64,000 bases of DNA from Ereboglobus sp. (lineage in GTDB: Bacteria; Verrucomicrobiota; Verrucomicrobiia; Opitutales; Opitutaceae). Every line of letters begins with the position of its first letter. The first letter of the stretch is position 1. The stretch covers positions 1 to 64,000 of the forward strand of contig JARKRC010000044.1 of assembly GCA_029974595.1 (NCBI GenBank), in the 5' to 3' direction. Position numbers and translations under genes: made by a program. Below, piece after piece: positions 17,273 to 28,069 of this stretch. Under the pieces are notes generated by a model. It was not told the DNA's origin and ran no database searches. It saw only the letters and a program-made list of their open reading frames with translations.

Positions 17273-18238
17273 ATGAACCTCGCGCTCACAAACGCCACAT
17301 CGCCCAAAATTGTCATCGTCGGCTCCGGCGCCATCGGATGTTACTACGGCGCGCGCCTGGCCTGCGCCGGCGAAGAGGTACACTTTCTCATGCGCAACGA
17401 CCTGGCGGCGGTTCGCGAACGCGGCCTCACGGTCGCCACGCCCGACGAGACGTTTCACCTGGCGCCCGCGCAACTGCACGCCGCCGCCACGCCGGCTGAG
17501 ATCGGCCCGTGCGACATCGTTTTCGTCGCCCTGAAGACGACGGCCAACGCGGTCTTTCGCGATCTCATCACGCCGCTCCTTCATGCAAACACCGCGATTG
17601 TGACTCTGCAAAACGGGCTTGGCTCCGACGAGGAACTCGCCGCCGCCTTCGGCCCCGAGCGCATTCTTGGAGGACTCTGTTTCATCTGCGTCAACCGTCT
17701 CGCGCCCGGCGAAATCTCCTGCACCTCCCCCGGCACGATCAGTCTTGGCGAATACCGGCGCCCCGCCACGGACCGGCTCCGCGCAATCGCCGGGAAATTC
17801 ACCCGCGCCGGCATCAAGGCCGCCATCAGCGACAACCTCATGGAATTGCGCTGGCGCAAACTCATCTGGAACGTCCCCTTCAACGGCCTCTCGATTGCCG
17901 CCGGTTGCGTCACGACCGATAAAATCATGGGCGATCCCGCGCTCGAAGCCGAGGCCGCCGCCCTGATGCGCGAAGTCGCCGCCGCAGCCGCCGCGCACGG
18001 CTTTGCGATTTCGGACAATTTTATCCAAGGCCAGCTCGAACGGACGCGCCCGATGGGGCCCTACAAACCGTCGAGCCTCATCGACTGCCTCGCCGGGCGC
18101 GAAGTCGAGGTCGAGTCCATCTGGGGCGAGCCGCTCCGCCGCGCAAAGGCCAGGAACGTCGCCACGCCGCGGCTGGAAATGCTCTATGCGCTCCTGCGCA
18201 GCGTGACCGCGCAAGGATCGGCCAAGACATCCGCGTGA
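17273..18238 (+). CDS. panE: 2-dehydropantoate 2-reductase (ketopantoate reductase)
   Basis: About 321 residues. An N-terminal Rossmann motif GSGAIGCYYGARL binds NADPH, ALKTTAN holds the catalytic Lys region, and the C-terminal helical domain contains NVPFNGLS and the substrate-binding KPSSLIDCLAGR. It reduces ketopantoate to pantoate for pantothenate and CoA synthesis. Related proteins of this fold act on other 2-oxo acids, so the substrate is likely rather than certain. A GTG at 17261 is an alternative start. Probably co-transcribed with holA. Confidence 0.85.
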   Translation: MNLALTNATSPKIVIVGSGAIGCYYGARLACAGEEVHFLMRNDLAAVRERGLTVATPDETFHLAPAQLHAAATPAEIGPCDIVFVALKTTANAVFRDLITPLLHANTAIVTLQNGLGSDEELAAAFGPERILGGLCFICVNRLAPGEISCTSPGTISLGEYRRPATDRLRAIAGKFTRAGIKAAISDNLMELRWRKLIWNVPFNGLSIAAGCVTTDKIMGDPALEAEAAALMREVAAAAAAHGFAISDNFIQGQLERTRPMGPYKPSSLIDCLAGREVEVESIWGEPLRRAKARNVATPRLEMLYALLRSVTAQGSAKTSA

Positions 18239-18331
18239 CGCGCGCCTTTTTTTGCGGCGGTTTGCGTCCGCCGCGAAAAATAGATGTTTACTAACGCCCG
18301 CGCATCCACCAAAACCTGCACCCTCACTTTT

Positions 18332-18407
18332 GGGGCAGTAGCTCAGTTGATAGAGCGCGTCGTTCGCAACGACGAGGTCGCCGGTTTGAGCCCGGTCTGC
18401 TCCACCA
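18332..18407 (+). tRNA. tRNA-Ala (anticodon CGC)
   Basis: A 76-nt cloverleaf with encoded CCA. The acceptor stem GGGGCAG/CTGCTCC includes the G3-U70 wobble pair that marks alanine tRNAs. The anticodon loop is TTCGCAA, anticodon CGC, reading GCG. Two usually invariant positions differ: D-loop position 19 is A (AGTTGATA) and T-loop position 56 is U (TTTGAGC). Together they restore the tertiary 19-56 pair as A-U. Confidence 0.92.
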
Positions 18408-18422
18408 GATTTTGCAAAAGAC

Positions 18423-18446
18423 GCCGGGCTCCACCCCGGCTTTTTT
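18423..18446 (+). terminator. Rho-independent terminator after tRNA-Ala
   Basis: Stem GCCGGG/CCCGGC (18423-18440) with a short loop is followed at once by six T (18441-18446), 16 bp after the tRNA 3' end. Confidence 0.85.
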
Positions 18447-18553
18447 GTTTGCGGTGGGAAAAGCCCCGGACACGCACTGCTGCAAAAGCAATATTTTGCT
18501 AAAATTTTCATTTCCCATACCTGCCGAATCGCACAACCTTGCGGCTTCCTTCC

Positions 18554-19192
18554 ATGATCTCGCTTCAAAAACTTTTCGGCAAAGACCAGAAATTCTACGA
18601 CTTGCTCGAAGCCAGCGCAGAAGAGGCGCTCACGAGCACCAAGCTCCTTTCGAACTTCCTCCAACGCATCGACTCGTTCCGCAGCTCCACCGACCTCGAC
18701 GACTTCATCCAGAACCGTCGCAAGGACAAAAAAATCAACAATCGCATCACCGAGGAGCTCTGCCGCACCTTTGTCACCCCGATCGAGCGCGAGGACATCG
18801 AGGCGCTTTCGTCCGCCCTTTATAAAATTCCCAAGACAGTCGAAAAACTCGTTTCGCGCATCTCGATCTACCCCGGCAAACTCCCCCGCGAAGGCCTGCT
18901 CCTCCAGTCCTCCTATCTCAGCAAGGCCGCCGAGTGCGTCGTGAGCATGGTCAAGCAACTCCGCCACGGCGCCGACATGGAGCGCATCGGCGAGGACAAC
19001 ACGCAACTCCAATTCATCGAGGGCGAGGGCGACCGCCATCTCCTCGAACTCATCAAGGAACTTTACCAAGGCCCGTATGACGCGAAGGAAACCGTCATCC
19101 TCGGCGAGTTTTTTGAGATGCTGGAAAAGACGATCGACCGCTGCCGCGACGCCGGAAACGTGGTGTTTCAAATTGTGCTGAAATACTCCTGA
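18554..19192 (+). CDS. DUF47/PhoU-like protein associated with Pit phosphate transport
   Basis: 212 residues, almost entirely helical, matching DUF47 (YkaA-like) proteins: ISLQKLFGKDQKFYDLLE at the N-terminus and LGEFFEMLEKTIDRCRDAG near the end. The family resembles PhoU and is usually encoded directly upstream of low-affinity phosphate transporters, as here (90 bp before the first pit gene). It is thought to regulate the transporter. The ATG at 18554 is preferred to one five codons upstream. Confidence 0.88.
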   Translation: MISLQKLFGKDQKFYDLLEASAEEALTSTKLLSNFLQRIDSFRSSTDLDDFIQNRRKDKKINNRITEELCRTFVTPIEREDIEALSSALYKIPKTVEKLVSRISIYPGKLPREGLLLQSSYLSKAAECVVSMVKQLRHGADMERIGEDNTQLQFIEGEGDRHLLELIKELYQGPYDAKETVILGEFFEMLEKTIDRCRDAGNVVFQIVLKYS

Positions 19193-19281
19193 GCGGCCGT
19201 CGGCACCCGCACGGCCAGCCGGGCCGGCGGCCGACAGCAAAACCCGCATCACACGCCGCCGCCAGCAGTCGCGCCCACGTC

Positions 19282-20352
19282 ATGACACTTTTCCTGCTCG
19301 TCCTCATCGCCGTCCTTGCGTTCGAGTTCATCAACGGTTTTCACGACACGGCCAATTCCATCGCCACCGTTGTCTCGACCAAGGTTCTCACGCCGCGCCA
19401 GGCCATCATGATGGCGGCCTTCGTCGATCTCGCCGGCGCGCTCATCATGGGCACGAGCGTCGCCAGGACAATCGGGGCCGGCCTCGTCGATGTGAGCGCG
19501 GTCACAATGCCCGCCGTCCTTTGCGCGCTTCTCGGCGCGATTTTCTGGAACATCTTCACGTGGTGGCTCGGCCTGCCTTCCAGTTCCAGCCACGCGCTCA
19601 TCGGCGGACTTTGCGGCGCGGCCCTTTCGGCGACCCATGGCAACTGGAGCGTGCTTCACTGGTCCGATGTCGATGCCGCCGGGCACGCCTTCGGGCTCTG
19701 GCCCAAGGTTGTCATGCCCATGCTCATCGCTCCCTGCGCCGGCTTCCTTGTCGCGGCGGCTGTCATGTGGATTCTTTACCTCGTGTTGCGGCGCGTGCGC
19801 CCGCACATCGTGAACATGATCTTCGGCAAGCTCCAAATTCTCAGCGCCGCATGGATGGGTTTCAGCCACGGTTCCAACGACGCGCAAAAGGGCATGGGCG
19901 TCGTCACCCTTGCCCTTTGCACCGCGACTGCGAGCGGCGCATTCGACAGCCTGCCCTCCTGGCTTTCGTTTTTGCACACGCCAAAAATGGAAGTGCATAC
20001 CTGGGTCATCATCCTCTGCGGCGTCACCATGGCCTGCGGCACTGCGATGGGCGGCTGGCGCATCATCAAAACCATGGGGCACAAAATGGTGAAATTGCAG
20101 CCCATAAACGGCTTTGCCGCCGAAACCACCGCCGCCATGGTCATCGTCAGCGCGACTCACTTCGGGGTGCCTCTTTCCACCACGCATGTCATCTCCACCT
20201 CGATCATGGGCGTCGGCGCGGTGAAACGCTTCAGCGCCGTCAAGTGGGGCATCGTCGGGCGCATCGTCTGGGCGTGGGTTCTCACCATTCCCATCACCGG
20301 CCTCATCGGCTTCGGCCTCATGCGGCTCGCCCACGTGTTTTTTATCTTTTAG
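19282..20352 (+). CDS. Inorganic phosphate transporter, Pit family (copy 1)
   Basis: 356 residues, about ten membrane segments. The duplicated Pit signature is present: GFHDTANSIATVVSTKV near residue 16 and GFSHGSNDAQKGMG near 193. The pfam PHO4 family imports metal-phosphate with protons across the inner membrane. A second copy follows 52 bp downstream, and a DUF47 gene lies upstream. Copy 1 has a slightly longer loop after LHWSDVDAAGHA than copy 2. Confidence 0.93.
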   Translation: MTLFLLVLIAVLAFEFINGFHDTANSIATVVSTKVLTPRQAIMMAAFVDLAGALIMGTSVARTIGAGLVDVSAVTMPAVLCALLGAIFWNIFTWWLGLPSSSSHALIGGLCGAALSATHGNWSVLHWSDVDAAGHAFGLWPKVVMPMLIAPCAGFLVAAAVMWILYLVLRRVRPHIVNMIFGKLQILSAAWMGFSHGSNDAQKGMGVVTLALCTATASGAFDSLPSWLSFLHTPKMEVHTWVIILCGVTMACGTAMGGWRIIKTMGHKMVKLQPINGFAAETTAAMVIVSATHFGVPLSTTHVISTSIMGVGAVKRFSAVKWGIVGRIVWAWVLTIPITGLIGFGLMRLAHVFFIF

Positions 20353-20404
20353 TCCAAAACAAAAAAATCGCCATATCCGTCTCGGATTCATTCATCATCC
20401 GCTC

Positions 20405-21463
20405 ATGACACTCTTTCTGATCGTCCTGCTGGCCGCGCTCGTTTTCGAGTATATCAACGGCTTTCACGACACGGCCAATTCCATCGCCACCGTCGTCTCG
20501 ACCAAAGTGCTCACGCCCCGCCAGGCGATCATGGTGGCCACGATCATGAACCTCGCAGGCGCGCTCATCATGGGCACCAGCGTTGCCAAGACAATCGGCG
20601 CCGGGCTTGTTGACGCCAGTGTCATATCGATGCCCACCGTGCTCTGCGCGCTGCTCGGGGCGATTTTCTGGAATGTTTTCACGTGGTGGCTCGGCCTGCC
20701 CTCCAGCTCCAGCCACGCGCTGATCGGCGGACTTTGCGGCGCGGCCTTGGCGTCCACGCACGGCGATTGGAACGTCCTTTACTGGTCCACCGGCCTCTGG
20801 CCCAAAGTCGTCATGCCCATGCTCCTCGCGCCGTTCGCCGGCTTTGCCATCGCCGCCATTGTCATGGCTGCCCTTTACTTTATCCTCCGCCGCGTGCGTC
20901 CCCGCTGGGTCAACCTGATTTTTGGAAAACTTCAGGTCGTCAGCGCCGCGTGGATGGGTTTCAGCCACGGCTCCAACGACGCGCAAAAAACCATGGGCAT
21001 CGTCACCCTCGCCCTCGTCACCGGCACGCAGACAGGCGTGTTCAACGATCTTCCCGAATGGCTCGGCTTTCTCCGCGTCGAAACGATGGAAGTCCACAAC
21101 TGGGTCATTATTGTCTGCGCCCTCACCATGGCCGCCGGCACCGCGGCTGGCGGCTGGCGCATCATCAAAACCATGGGCCACAAAATGGTAAAACTCCAGC
21201 CCGTGAACGGATTCGCCGCCGAGACCACCGCGGCGATGGTCATCGAAACCGCGACCCACTTCGGCGTGCCGCTCTCCACGACGCACGTCATTTCCACCTC
21301 GATCATGGGCGTGGGCTCCGTGAAACGCTTCAGCGCCGTCAAATGGGGCATCGTCGGGCGCATCGTCTGGGCGTGGGTTCTCACCATTCCCGTCACCGGC
21401 GCCATAGGTTACGGCCTCATGCGGTTCGCGCATGTAATTTTTACTTTTAGTTGGATGGGTTGA
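20405..21463 (+). CDS. Inorganic phosphate transporter, Pit family (copy 2)
   Basis: 352 residues, highly similar to copy 1 throughout at both protein and DNA level, with the same GFHDTANSIA and GFSHGSNDAQK motifs. It arose by tandem duplication. The differences concentrate in the middle loops (for example TGTQTGVFNDLPEWLGF) and may change affinity or regulation. Both copies look intact. Confidence 0.92.
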   Translation: MTLFLIVLLAALVFEYINGFHDTANSIATVVSTKVLTPRQAIMVATIMNLAGALIMGTSVAKTIGAGLVDASVISMPTVLCALLGAIFWNVFTWWLGLPSSSSHALIGGLCGAALASTHGDWNVLYWSTGLWPKVVMPMLLAPFAGFAIAAIVMAALYFILRRVRPRWVNLIFGKLQVVSAAWMGFSHGSNDAQKTMGIVTLALVTGTQTGVFNDLPEWLGFLRVETMEVHNWVIIVCALTMAAGTAAGGWRIIKTMGHKMVKLQPVNGFAAETTAAMVIETATHFGVPLSTTHVISTSIMGVGSVKRFSAVKWGIVGRIVWAWVLTIPVTGAIGYGLMRFAHVIFTFSWMG

Positions 21464-21535
21464 GAAAAACCGTCGCACGCGTTCAGCCTATTTTCTTGAG
21501 AACCTCGCGCATGAGCCAAAACTGGCCGGTGCGTA

Positions 21536-23725
21536 ATGACCATTCAGCCGCAACAAACCAGCACCCGTCGCGCGCGCCTGCTTCGTCCGGGAAGCGTCGC
21601 CGCCATCGGCGCCGCGGCTGCCATTTTCCTCGCAATCCTCGTCTGGAATTTCCTCGCCCCTGCCAAAACCCCGCCGCCTTCCGCGCTCGAAACCGCGGCA
21701 GCCAGGGCGCTCCAGTCCCGTTACGGCAGCCTCTACACACTCGCGCAGTTCATCCCCGGCCCCGCGTTCGATCGCCCTCCGCCCGCCCTTGCGGCCACTT
21801 CTCCCGTCCGGCCCGCCGGTGACAATCCGGCGTCCCCCTTTTCCCCCATCGTCTCCGCGCCTGCTCCCGACGGACGCCTCCACTACAACGCCACACTCTC
21901 CGCGCGTCTCTCCGAGGCCCTCTACGTGCCTGTCGACGCCCCCGCCTACATCGCGCACGAAATGAAGCTCGACACTTCCGCCGAGCGCAAAATCGAGGAG
22001 ATCATGCGCGGGCCCGGCGGCGCCCGCATCCGCGAACTCGCCGGCATCGACCCCAATGCCGATTCGCTCGCCTCCTTGCGCCTCATTCGCGAAACCGCCC
22101 GCGCCGGCGCCCGCTTCGAAATGCTCGCCCGCATCAAGGCCGTCCGCTCCGCCTCCGGCTGGCACGTCAACATCGCCAGCCTCACTCCGAAAACACCGCT
22201 CCCCGAAGGCGAAACCCTCGACAAATTCAGCGGACGCCTCATCGACATCACGCGCGACTCCGACCGCGCCACCCTGCGCCGCCTCGTCGCGCAATCCGAC
22301 GAAACCCTCCGCCGCGTCGAAACCGCCCGCGAACGCCATCGTTCCGAACTCGCCGCCAACGCCAGCCGTGTCATCGCCGCAAGCCTCGCCCGGCTCACCC
22401 CCGGCGCGCTCTACGCCGGCAAAGCCACGCTCCCCGGCCAGCGCGTCAGCCCCGGCGTCTGCCTCGAAATTGTTTCCACCGACCGCGCCGCCTCCACGCT
22501 TCGCGCAAGCCTCCGCGCCGAAATCTCCTGGATCGACGCCCGTCCGCTCGAAGGGCGCTATGCCTGCGACGCTGACACGGGCATCTTCACGCTCACCCTC
22601 TCCGCCCGCGAAGGCATTCCCCTTGCCAGCGCCGCCGGCCTTGTCATCGCTGACACCAAACCCTTCCGCCTCATGCTCCGTCTCGCCGCCGACGAACTCT
22701 CCGGCGACACCGGCGCCTGGTCGTGCAAACTCGCCCGCATTCCCGATGCCGGACGCGCCGCCATGATGGCAGCTTTCGGCGCCGCCGAGCAAAAGCTCCT
22801 CGATGCCACGCGCCCCGGCCTCGCTTACCGCGTCCGCTCCGGCGACGCCTCCGACATCATCCTGCGTTTCCAAACCCAGGATCCCGCCACCGGCTCCCTC
22901 ACTGCGACGATCGAGGACATTCCCGGCCTCTGGAAACGCGAGCTCCACGGCGCCATCGCTGCCAGCCCCGCGCGCGCCAACGGCTACCATCTCCGCCTGC
23001 TCAGCGTCATCGACTCCGCGCCCCCCCCTGCCGCCCTGAGCCTCCGCCTCGAAGACGGAAACGTATTCAAAGGTTCGATACGCATGCACGGCACGCAAAA
23101 CATCACTGTCGAGCCTGCTGGCAAACGCTACCTCGACGAAATCGCCGAAGCGCGCCGCGCCGCCGCGGAGGAAGCCGTCGCCATCTCATCCCCGGCGCGT
23201 CCGGCCAATCCCCTTGAGCGCATTCCCGCGGCCAAGGGCGCCTTTATCTGGGACGAAACCGCCTGGAAAGCGCTCCCCTCAAACAACGCCCGCGTTGTGC
23301 GCTCCACGCTCCAGAAAGTCGGCGGCATCTGGAGCGCCGCCGTCTCGCTCGTCAGGACGCGCCCCGAAAAACAGGAAACCGGCACGCTCACCTTCGAAGG
23401 CGCGGGCATTCCACCGTCGGCTTCCGGGCGAAATACCCTCCTTGTCTTCCGCGGCGCCTTCACCACCAATCCCGGCGTTCCCGCCGGCAAATTTCCCATC
23501 GAAGTCGCCCTCTTGGAAATCAAAGCCAACGGACGCAAACGCGTCGCCGAACTCAACCGCCTCGGCGACGCCGCCGCGACCTTTGGAAAAAAAGCCGAGC
23601 CGCTTGCAATCGAACGCTCCGAAGCCGAGCCGGATCTTTATGTCATTCGCGTGCAGCGACAGCTCCCCGCAGGCCGCTATGCCCTCCATGCGCCGGGGCA
23701 CTCGTTCGAGTTCGAAATAAAGTGA
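21536..23725 (+). CDS. Large membrane-anchored protein of unknown function
   Basis: 729 residues. A basic N-terminus is followed by one hydrophobic segment (GSVAAIGAAAAIFLAILVW, about 19-40), then a long extracytoplasmic part. Nothing in it matches a family I know. The middle contains several beta-rich blocks of similar style (about 290-370, 415-470, 540-640), in which a short GxLYAGKATL-like entry is followed by strands, suggesting repeated beta domains. It is convergent with the DUF2721 gene (6 bp between stops). Codon usage resembles its neighbours. Confidence 0.6.
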   Translation: MTIQPQQTSTRRARLLRPGSVAAIGAAAAIFLAILVWNFLAPAKTPPPSALETAAARALQSRYGSLYTLAQFIPGPAFDRPPPALAATSPVRPAGDNPASPFSPIVSAPAPDGRLHYNATLSARLSEALYVPVDAPAYIAHEMKLDTSAERKIEEIMRGPGGARIRELAGIDPNADSLASLRLIRETARAGARFEMLARIKAVRSASGWHVNIASLTPKTPLPEGETLDKFSGRLIDITRDSDRATLRRLVAQSDETLRRVETARERHRSELAANASRVIAASLARLTPGALYAGKATLPGQRVSPGVCLEIVSTDRAASTLRASLRAEISWIDARPLEGRYACDADTGIFTLTLSAREGIPLASAAGLVIADTKPFRLMLRLAADELSGDTGAWSCKLARIPDAGRAAMMAAFGAAEQKLLDATRPGLAYRVRSGDASDIILRFQTQDPATGSLTATIEDIPGLWKRELHGAIAASPARANGYHLRLLSVIDSAPPPAALSLRLEDGNVFKGSIRMHGTQNITVEPAGKRYLDEIAEARRAAAEEAVAISSPARPANPLERIPAAKGAFIWDETAWKALPSNNARVVRSTLQKVGGIWSAAVSLVRTRPEKQETGTLTFEGAGIPPSASGRNTLLVFRGAFTTNPGVPAGKFPIEVALLEIKANGRKRVAELNRLGDAAATFGKKAEPLAIERSEAEPDLYVIRVQRQLPAGRYALHAPGHSFEFEIK

Positions 23726-23731
23726 CCCTGC

Positions 23732-24130
23732 TCAAACTTCCGGCACCTTGGCGCGCCTGAATTCCACCTCGATCGCATCGATCGAAAGCGTGATTTCGTG
23801 CACGCAAATCCCGAGCGACGAAATGAAGCAAACCAGCGCGAAGGCCAGCGCGATTTCGCCCATCCGCCACGGCGCGTCGAAATACATGAGCCCCATCGAC
23901 AGCGCCGCGCACAACAACGCGCCGAGCCCGAGCATTTGCATGCGTTTGATCAGATACAGCCGGTGGCGGATGTTCAGCAGCTGCACCTCCCAATGCGGCT
24001 GCGGGGCCGCGAGGTGTTCCTTCAGAATCCCGCGCGCCACCCCGGTCAGCCCGAGAAACCGGTTCGTGTAGGCCAGGCAAAGCAGCGAGATTGCCGGAAA
24101 CATGAGGGCGGGAATGGAAGAACTGTTCAT
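23732..24130 (-). CDS. DUF2721-family membrane protein
   Basis: 132 residues from the ATG at 24130. Three hydrophobic segments are visible: LMFPAISLLCLAY, MLGLGALLCAALSMGLMYF and IALAFALVCFISSLGICV, with the conserved RHRLYLIKRMQML segment between the first two. The pattern fits DUF2721, a family of small inner-membrane proteins of unknown role. It is divergent from the Xer recombinase gene, and the shared promoter region holds two palindromes (24214-24282). Confidence 0.75.
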   Translation of the reverse strand: MNSSSIPALMFPAISLLCLAYTNRFLGLTGVARGILKEHLAAPQPHWEVQLLNIRHRLYLIKRMQMLGLGALLCAALSMGLMYFDAPWRMGEIALAFALVCFISSLGICVHEITLSIDAIEVEFRRAKVPEV

Positions 24131-24213
24131 ATCGCCATTGGATGGCACATTGCGAGGGCGATGAAAAGTGCAAACCCGCGGCTCCTCCTCTTCCGCCAAA
24201 AACACAGGCTATT

Positions 24214-24236
24214 TTTGTAACGTAATACGTTACAAA
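24214..24236. promoter_or_regulatory. 23-bp perfect palindrome (half-site TTTGTAACGTA)
   Basis: TTTGTAACGTA and its inverse TACGTTACAAA flank a single A. It lies 84 bp upstream of the DUF2721 start and 165 bp upstream of the Xer start, between divergent genes. Same family as 3351-3379. Confidence 0.65.
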
Positions 24237-24261
24237 CCCGAAAAAACATCCCATTCGATGA

Positions 24262-24282
24262 TTGTAACGTATTACGTTACAA
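24262..24282. promoter_or_regulatory. 21-bp perfect palindrome, second copy in the divergent promoter
   Basis: TTGTAACGTA and TACGTTACAA flank a single T. Centre-to-centre distance to the copy at 24214-24236 is 47 bp, roughly four and a half helical turns. Paired sites in a divergent promoter suggest cooperative regulator binding. Confidence 0.65.
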
Positions 24283-24400
24283 AATGCGGACAATCGGTGC
24301 GCGCCCGTTTGCCCGCGCTTGGTAATACTTGCCCGCGCGCGCCCATCCGCTACTCAGTAGACGCATCGCATAACGCAACCACCTGCAACGCCAGCCGCCG

Positions 24401-25835
<1,435 letters not shown>

Positions 25836-25862
25836 TAAAACAACAACACCGTATTTTGAGAG

Positions 25863-25897
25863 CGGCGCGCCTGTTTTGCGGGCGCGCCGTTTTTTTT
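25863..25897 (+). terminator. Rho-independent terminator between P-II copy 1 and amtB
   Basis: Stem CGGCGCGCC (25863-25871) with GGCGCGCCG (25881-25889), followed by eight T (25890-25897). It may give polar attenuation so that P-II is made in excess over AmtB. Confidence 0.88.
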
Positions 25898-25939
25898 GCG
25901 AATGAAGTTGGCATTGCCCATGCTATTGCGGGCAGTGCC

Positions 25940-27325
25940 ATGACACCAAACATCATTCCAAGGTTTCTTCGCACCGCCGCTTTCGGCATCGGCATTTGTT
26001 TGTTCGCGTCCATCGCGCGGGCTGATGCAGCGGCTCCCGCCACCGCCGAGGCGCTGGCGGCCCAAGTCAGCGCCGCCGCTGAAAAGGCTCCCGCCATCAA
26101 TTCGGGCGACACCGCCTGGATGCTCACCAGCACCGCCCTCGTGCTCTTCATGACCCTGCCCGGTCTGGCGCTCTTCTACGGCGGACTCGTCCGCAGGAAG
26201 AACGTGCTTTCCGTCCTCGCGCAGTGTCTCGGCATCGCCGGGTTGGCCGCCGTCATTTGGTGGGCCGTCGGATACAGCCTCTCGTTTTCCGGCGACGGGG
26301 CGTTTATCGGCAACCTCGACATGGCCTTTCTGAAGGGGATTTACGGCCCCGATCCGGCCAAGGTTGATATCAACTTTTCCAGCACCCTCGCGGGCGTGCC
26401 CGAGACGGTCTGGGTGATGTTCCAATACACCTTCGCGGTCATCACGCCCGCGCTCATCGTCGGCGCCATCGCCGAGCGCATGAAGTTCGCCGCGGTTCTC
26501 GCCTTCGTCACCGGCTGGCTCTTCCTCGTCTATTTCCCCTTCGCGCACATGGTCTGGGGCGGCGGCTACATCGGCGGCACCCTCGGGGCGATCGACTTCG
26601 CCGGCGGCCTCGTCGTTCACATGTCCTCCGGTTACTCGGCCTTGGTGCTCGCGATCATCCTCGGCCCGCGCCTTGGCTTCGGGAAGGAAAAGATGGCCCC
26701 GCACAGCATGGTGATCTGCATGGTCGGCACGGCGATCCTGTGGGTCGGCTGGTATGGCTTCAACGCGGGCAGCGCGGGCTCGGCCAGCGGCCTGGCCGGA
26801 TCGGCCTTCCTGACGACCACCCTTGCCGCGGCAATCGGCGGATTCGTCTGGGCGACCCTCGAATATTTTGCCAAGAGGCAGCCCTCGGTGCTCGGCTTCT
26901 GCTCCGGTGTCGTCGCCGGTCTGGTCGTCATCACGCCCGCCGCGGGTTTTGTCAGCGCCGGTGGCGCGGTCATCTGCGGCATCGCCGCCGGTGTGGTTCC
27001 CTACTTCGCGGTCGTTTATCTCAAAAAATGGATCGGTTATGACGACGCGCTCGACACCTTCGGCGTCCATGCCGTCGGCGGCACCGTGGGCACCCTCCTG
27101 ACCGGCATCCTCGCCGTCAAGGACATCAACGGCCACGAGGGTGGCGCGGCCCTGTTTCTCAAGCAGCTCGGCAGCGTCGGCATCGTGCTTGCCTGGAGCG
27201 TGATCGCCACGGTGATTCTCGCCTACGTCATCAAGGCCACCATCGGCCTGCGCCCGACCGCCGAGGTCGAGCGTCAGGGGCTCGACATTTCGGAGCACGG
27301 CGAAGAGGGCTACATCGACACCTGA
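25940..27325 (+). CDS. amtB: Ammonium transporter, Amt family
   Basis: 461 residues. A signal-peptide-like start (to about ADAAAPAT) precedes eleven membrane segments, as in many Amt proteins. Conserved segments are FYGGLVRRKNVLS, VVHMSSGYSALV with the GG of DFAGGLV, and HAVGGTVGTLL; the twin pore His occupy this last region and VVHMS. It imports ammonium and is gated by P-II. P-II genes lie on both sides. Confidence 0.95.
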   Translation: MTPNIIPRFLRTAAFGIGICLFASIARADAAAPATAEALAAQVSAAAEKAPAINSGDTAWMLTSTALVLFMTLPGLALFYGGLVRRKNVLSVLAQCLGIAGLAAVIWWAVGYSLSFSGDGAFIGNLDMAFLKGIYGPDPAKVDINFSSTLAGVPETVWVMFQYTFAVITPALIVGAIAERMKFAAVLAFVTGWLFLVYFPFAHMVWGGGYIGGTLGAIDFAGGLVVHMSSGYSALVLAIILGPRLGFGKEKMAPHSMVICMVGTAILWVGWYGFNAGSAGSASGLAGSAFLTTTLAAAIGGFVWATLEYFAKRQPSVLGFCSGVVAGLVVITPAAGFVSAGGAVICGIAAGVVPYFAVVYLKKWIGYDDALDTFGVHAVGGTVGTLLTGILAVKDINGHEGGAALFLKQLGSVGIVLAWSVIATVILAYVIKATIGLRPTAEVERQGLDISEHGEEGYIDT

Positions 27326-27715
<390 letters not shown>

Positions 27716-27808
27716 GGTTTGTGGTTCCGGCGCGTGTGGCGATGGGGCAAAGTGGCGGCTGAAAAGCACGCGTTGCTTCTTGTCGCACGCGCCGGTTGTG
27801 CGGGTTTT

Positions 27809-27896
27809 TGGTGCCAGGAGCGGGGGTCGAACCCGCAAGCCTTTAGGGGGCGGTGGATTTTGAGTCCACTGCGTCTGCCAATTCCGCCATCCTGGC
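27809..27896 (-). tRNA. tRNA-Leu (anticodon CAA)
   Basis: An 88-nt class II cloverleaf on the minus strand with a long variable arm and encoded CCA. The anticodon stem GTGGA/TCCAC encloses a loop with CAA at positions 34-36, reading UUG. The T-loop GGTTCGA is standard, unlike that of the tRNA-Ala at 18332. Confidence 0.93.
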
Positions 27897-28069
27897 CCGG
27901 ATGCTAACGCGCGAGTTCGAGACGCTAGGTGCGGCGCGTGGCTTGTAAACCGAAAAGTTCAGGGTGCGCATTGAATCAGAGGGGGGAGGGGGAAAAAGGC
28001 GGCAATTGGTCTTGAGGCGGCGGGAATTGGGATTTTCCTCACGACACGGGATGCGTCCCCTTTTCTTCC

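Noticed and set aside
18254-18274. Hairpin GCGGCGG/CCGCCGC after panE as a terminator
   Set aside because: A T-run precedes the stem on the plus strand instead of following it, and no T-run follows on either strand.
24214-24282. Palindromes as a dif site for the adjacent Xer recombinase
   Set aside because: dif is 28 bp with two non-identical 11-bp arms around a 6-bp centre. These sites are perfect palindromes with one central base and occur at another locus as well.
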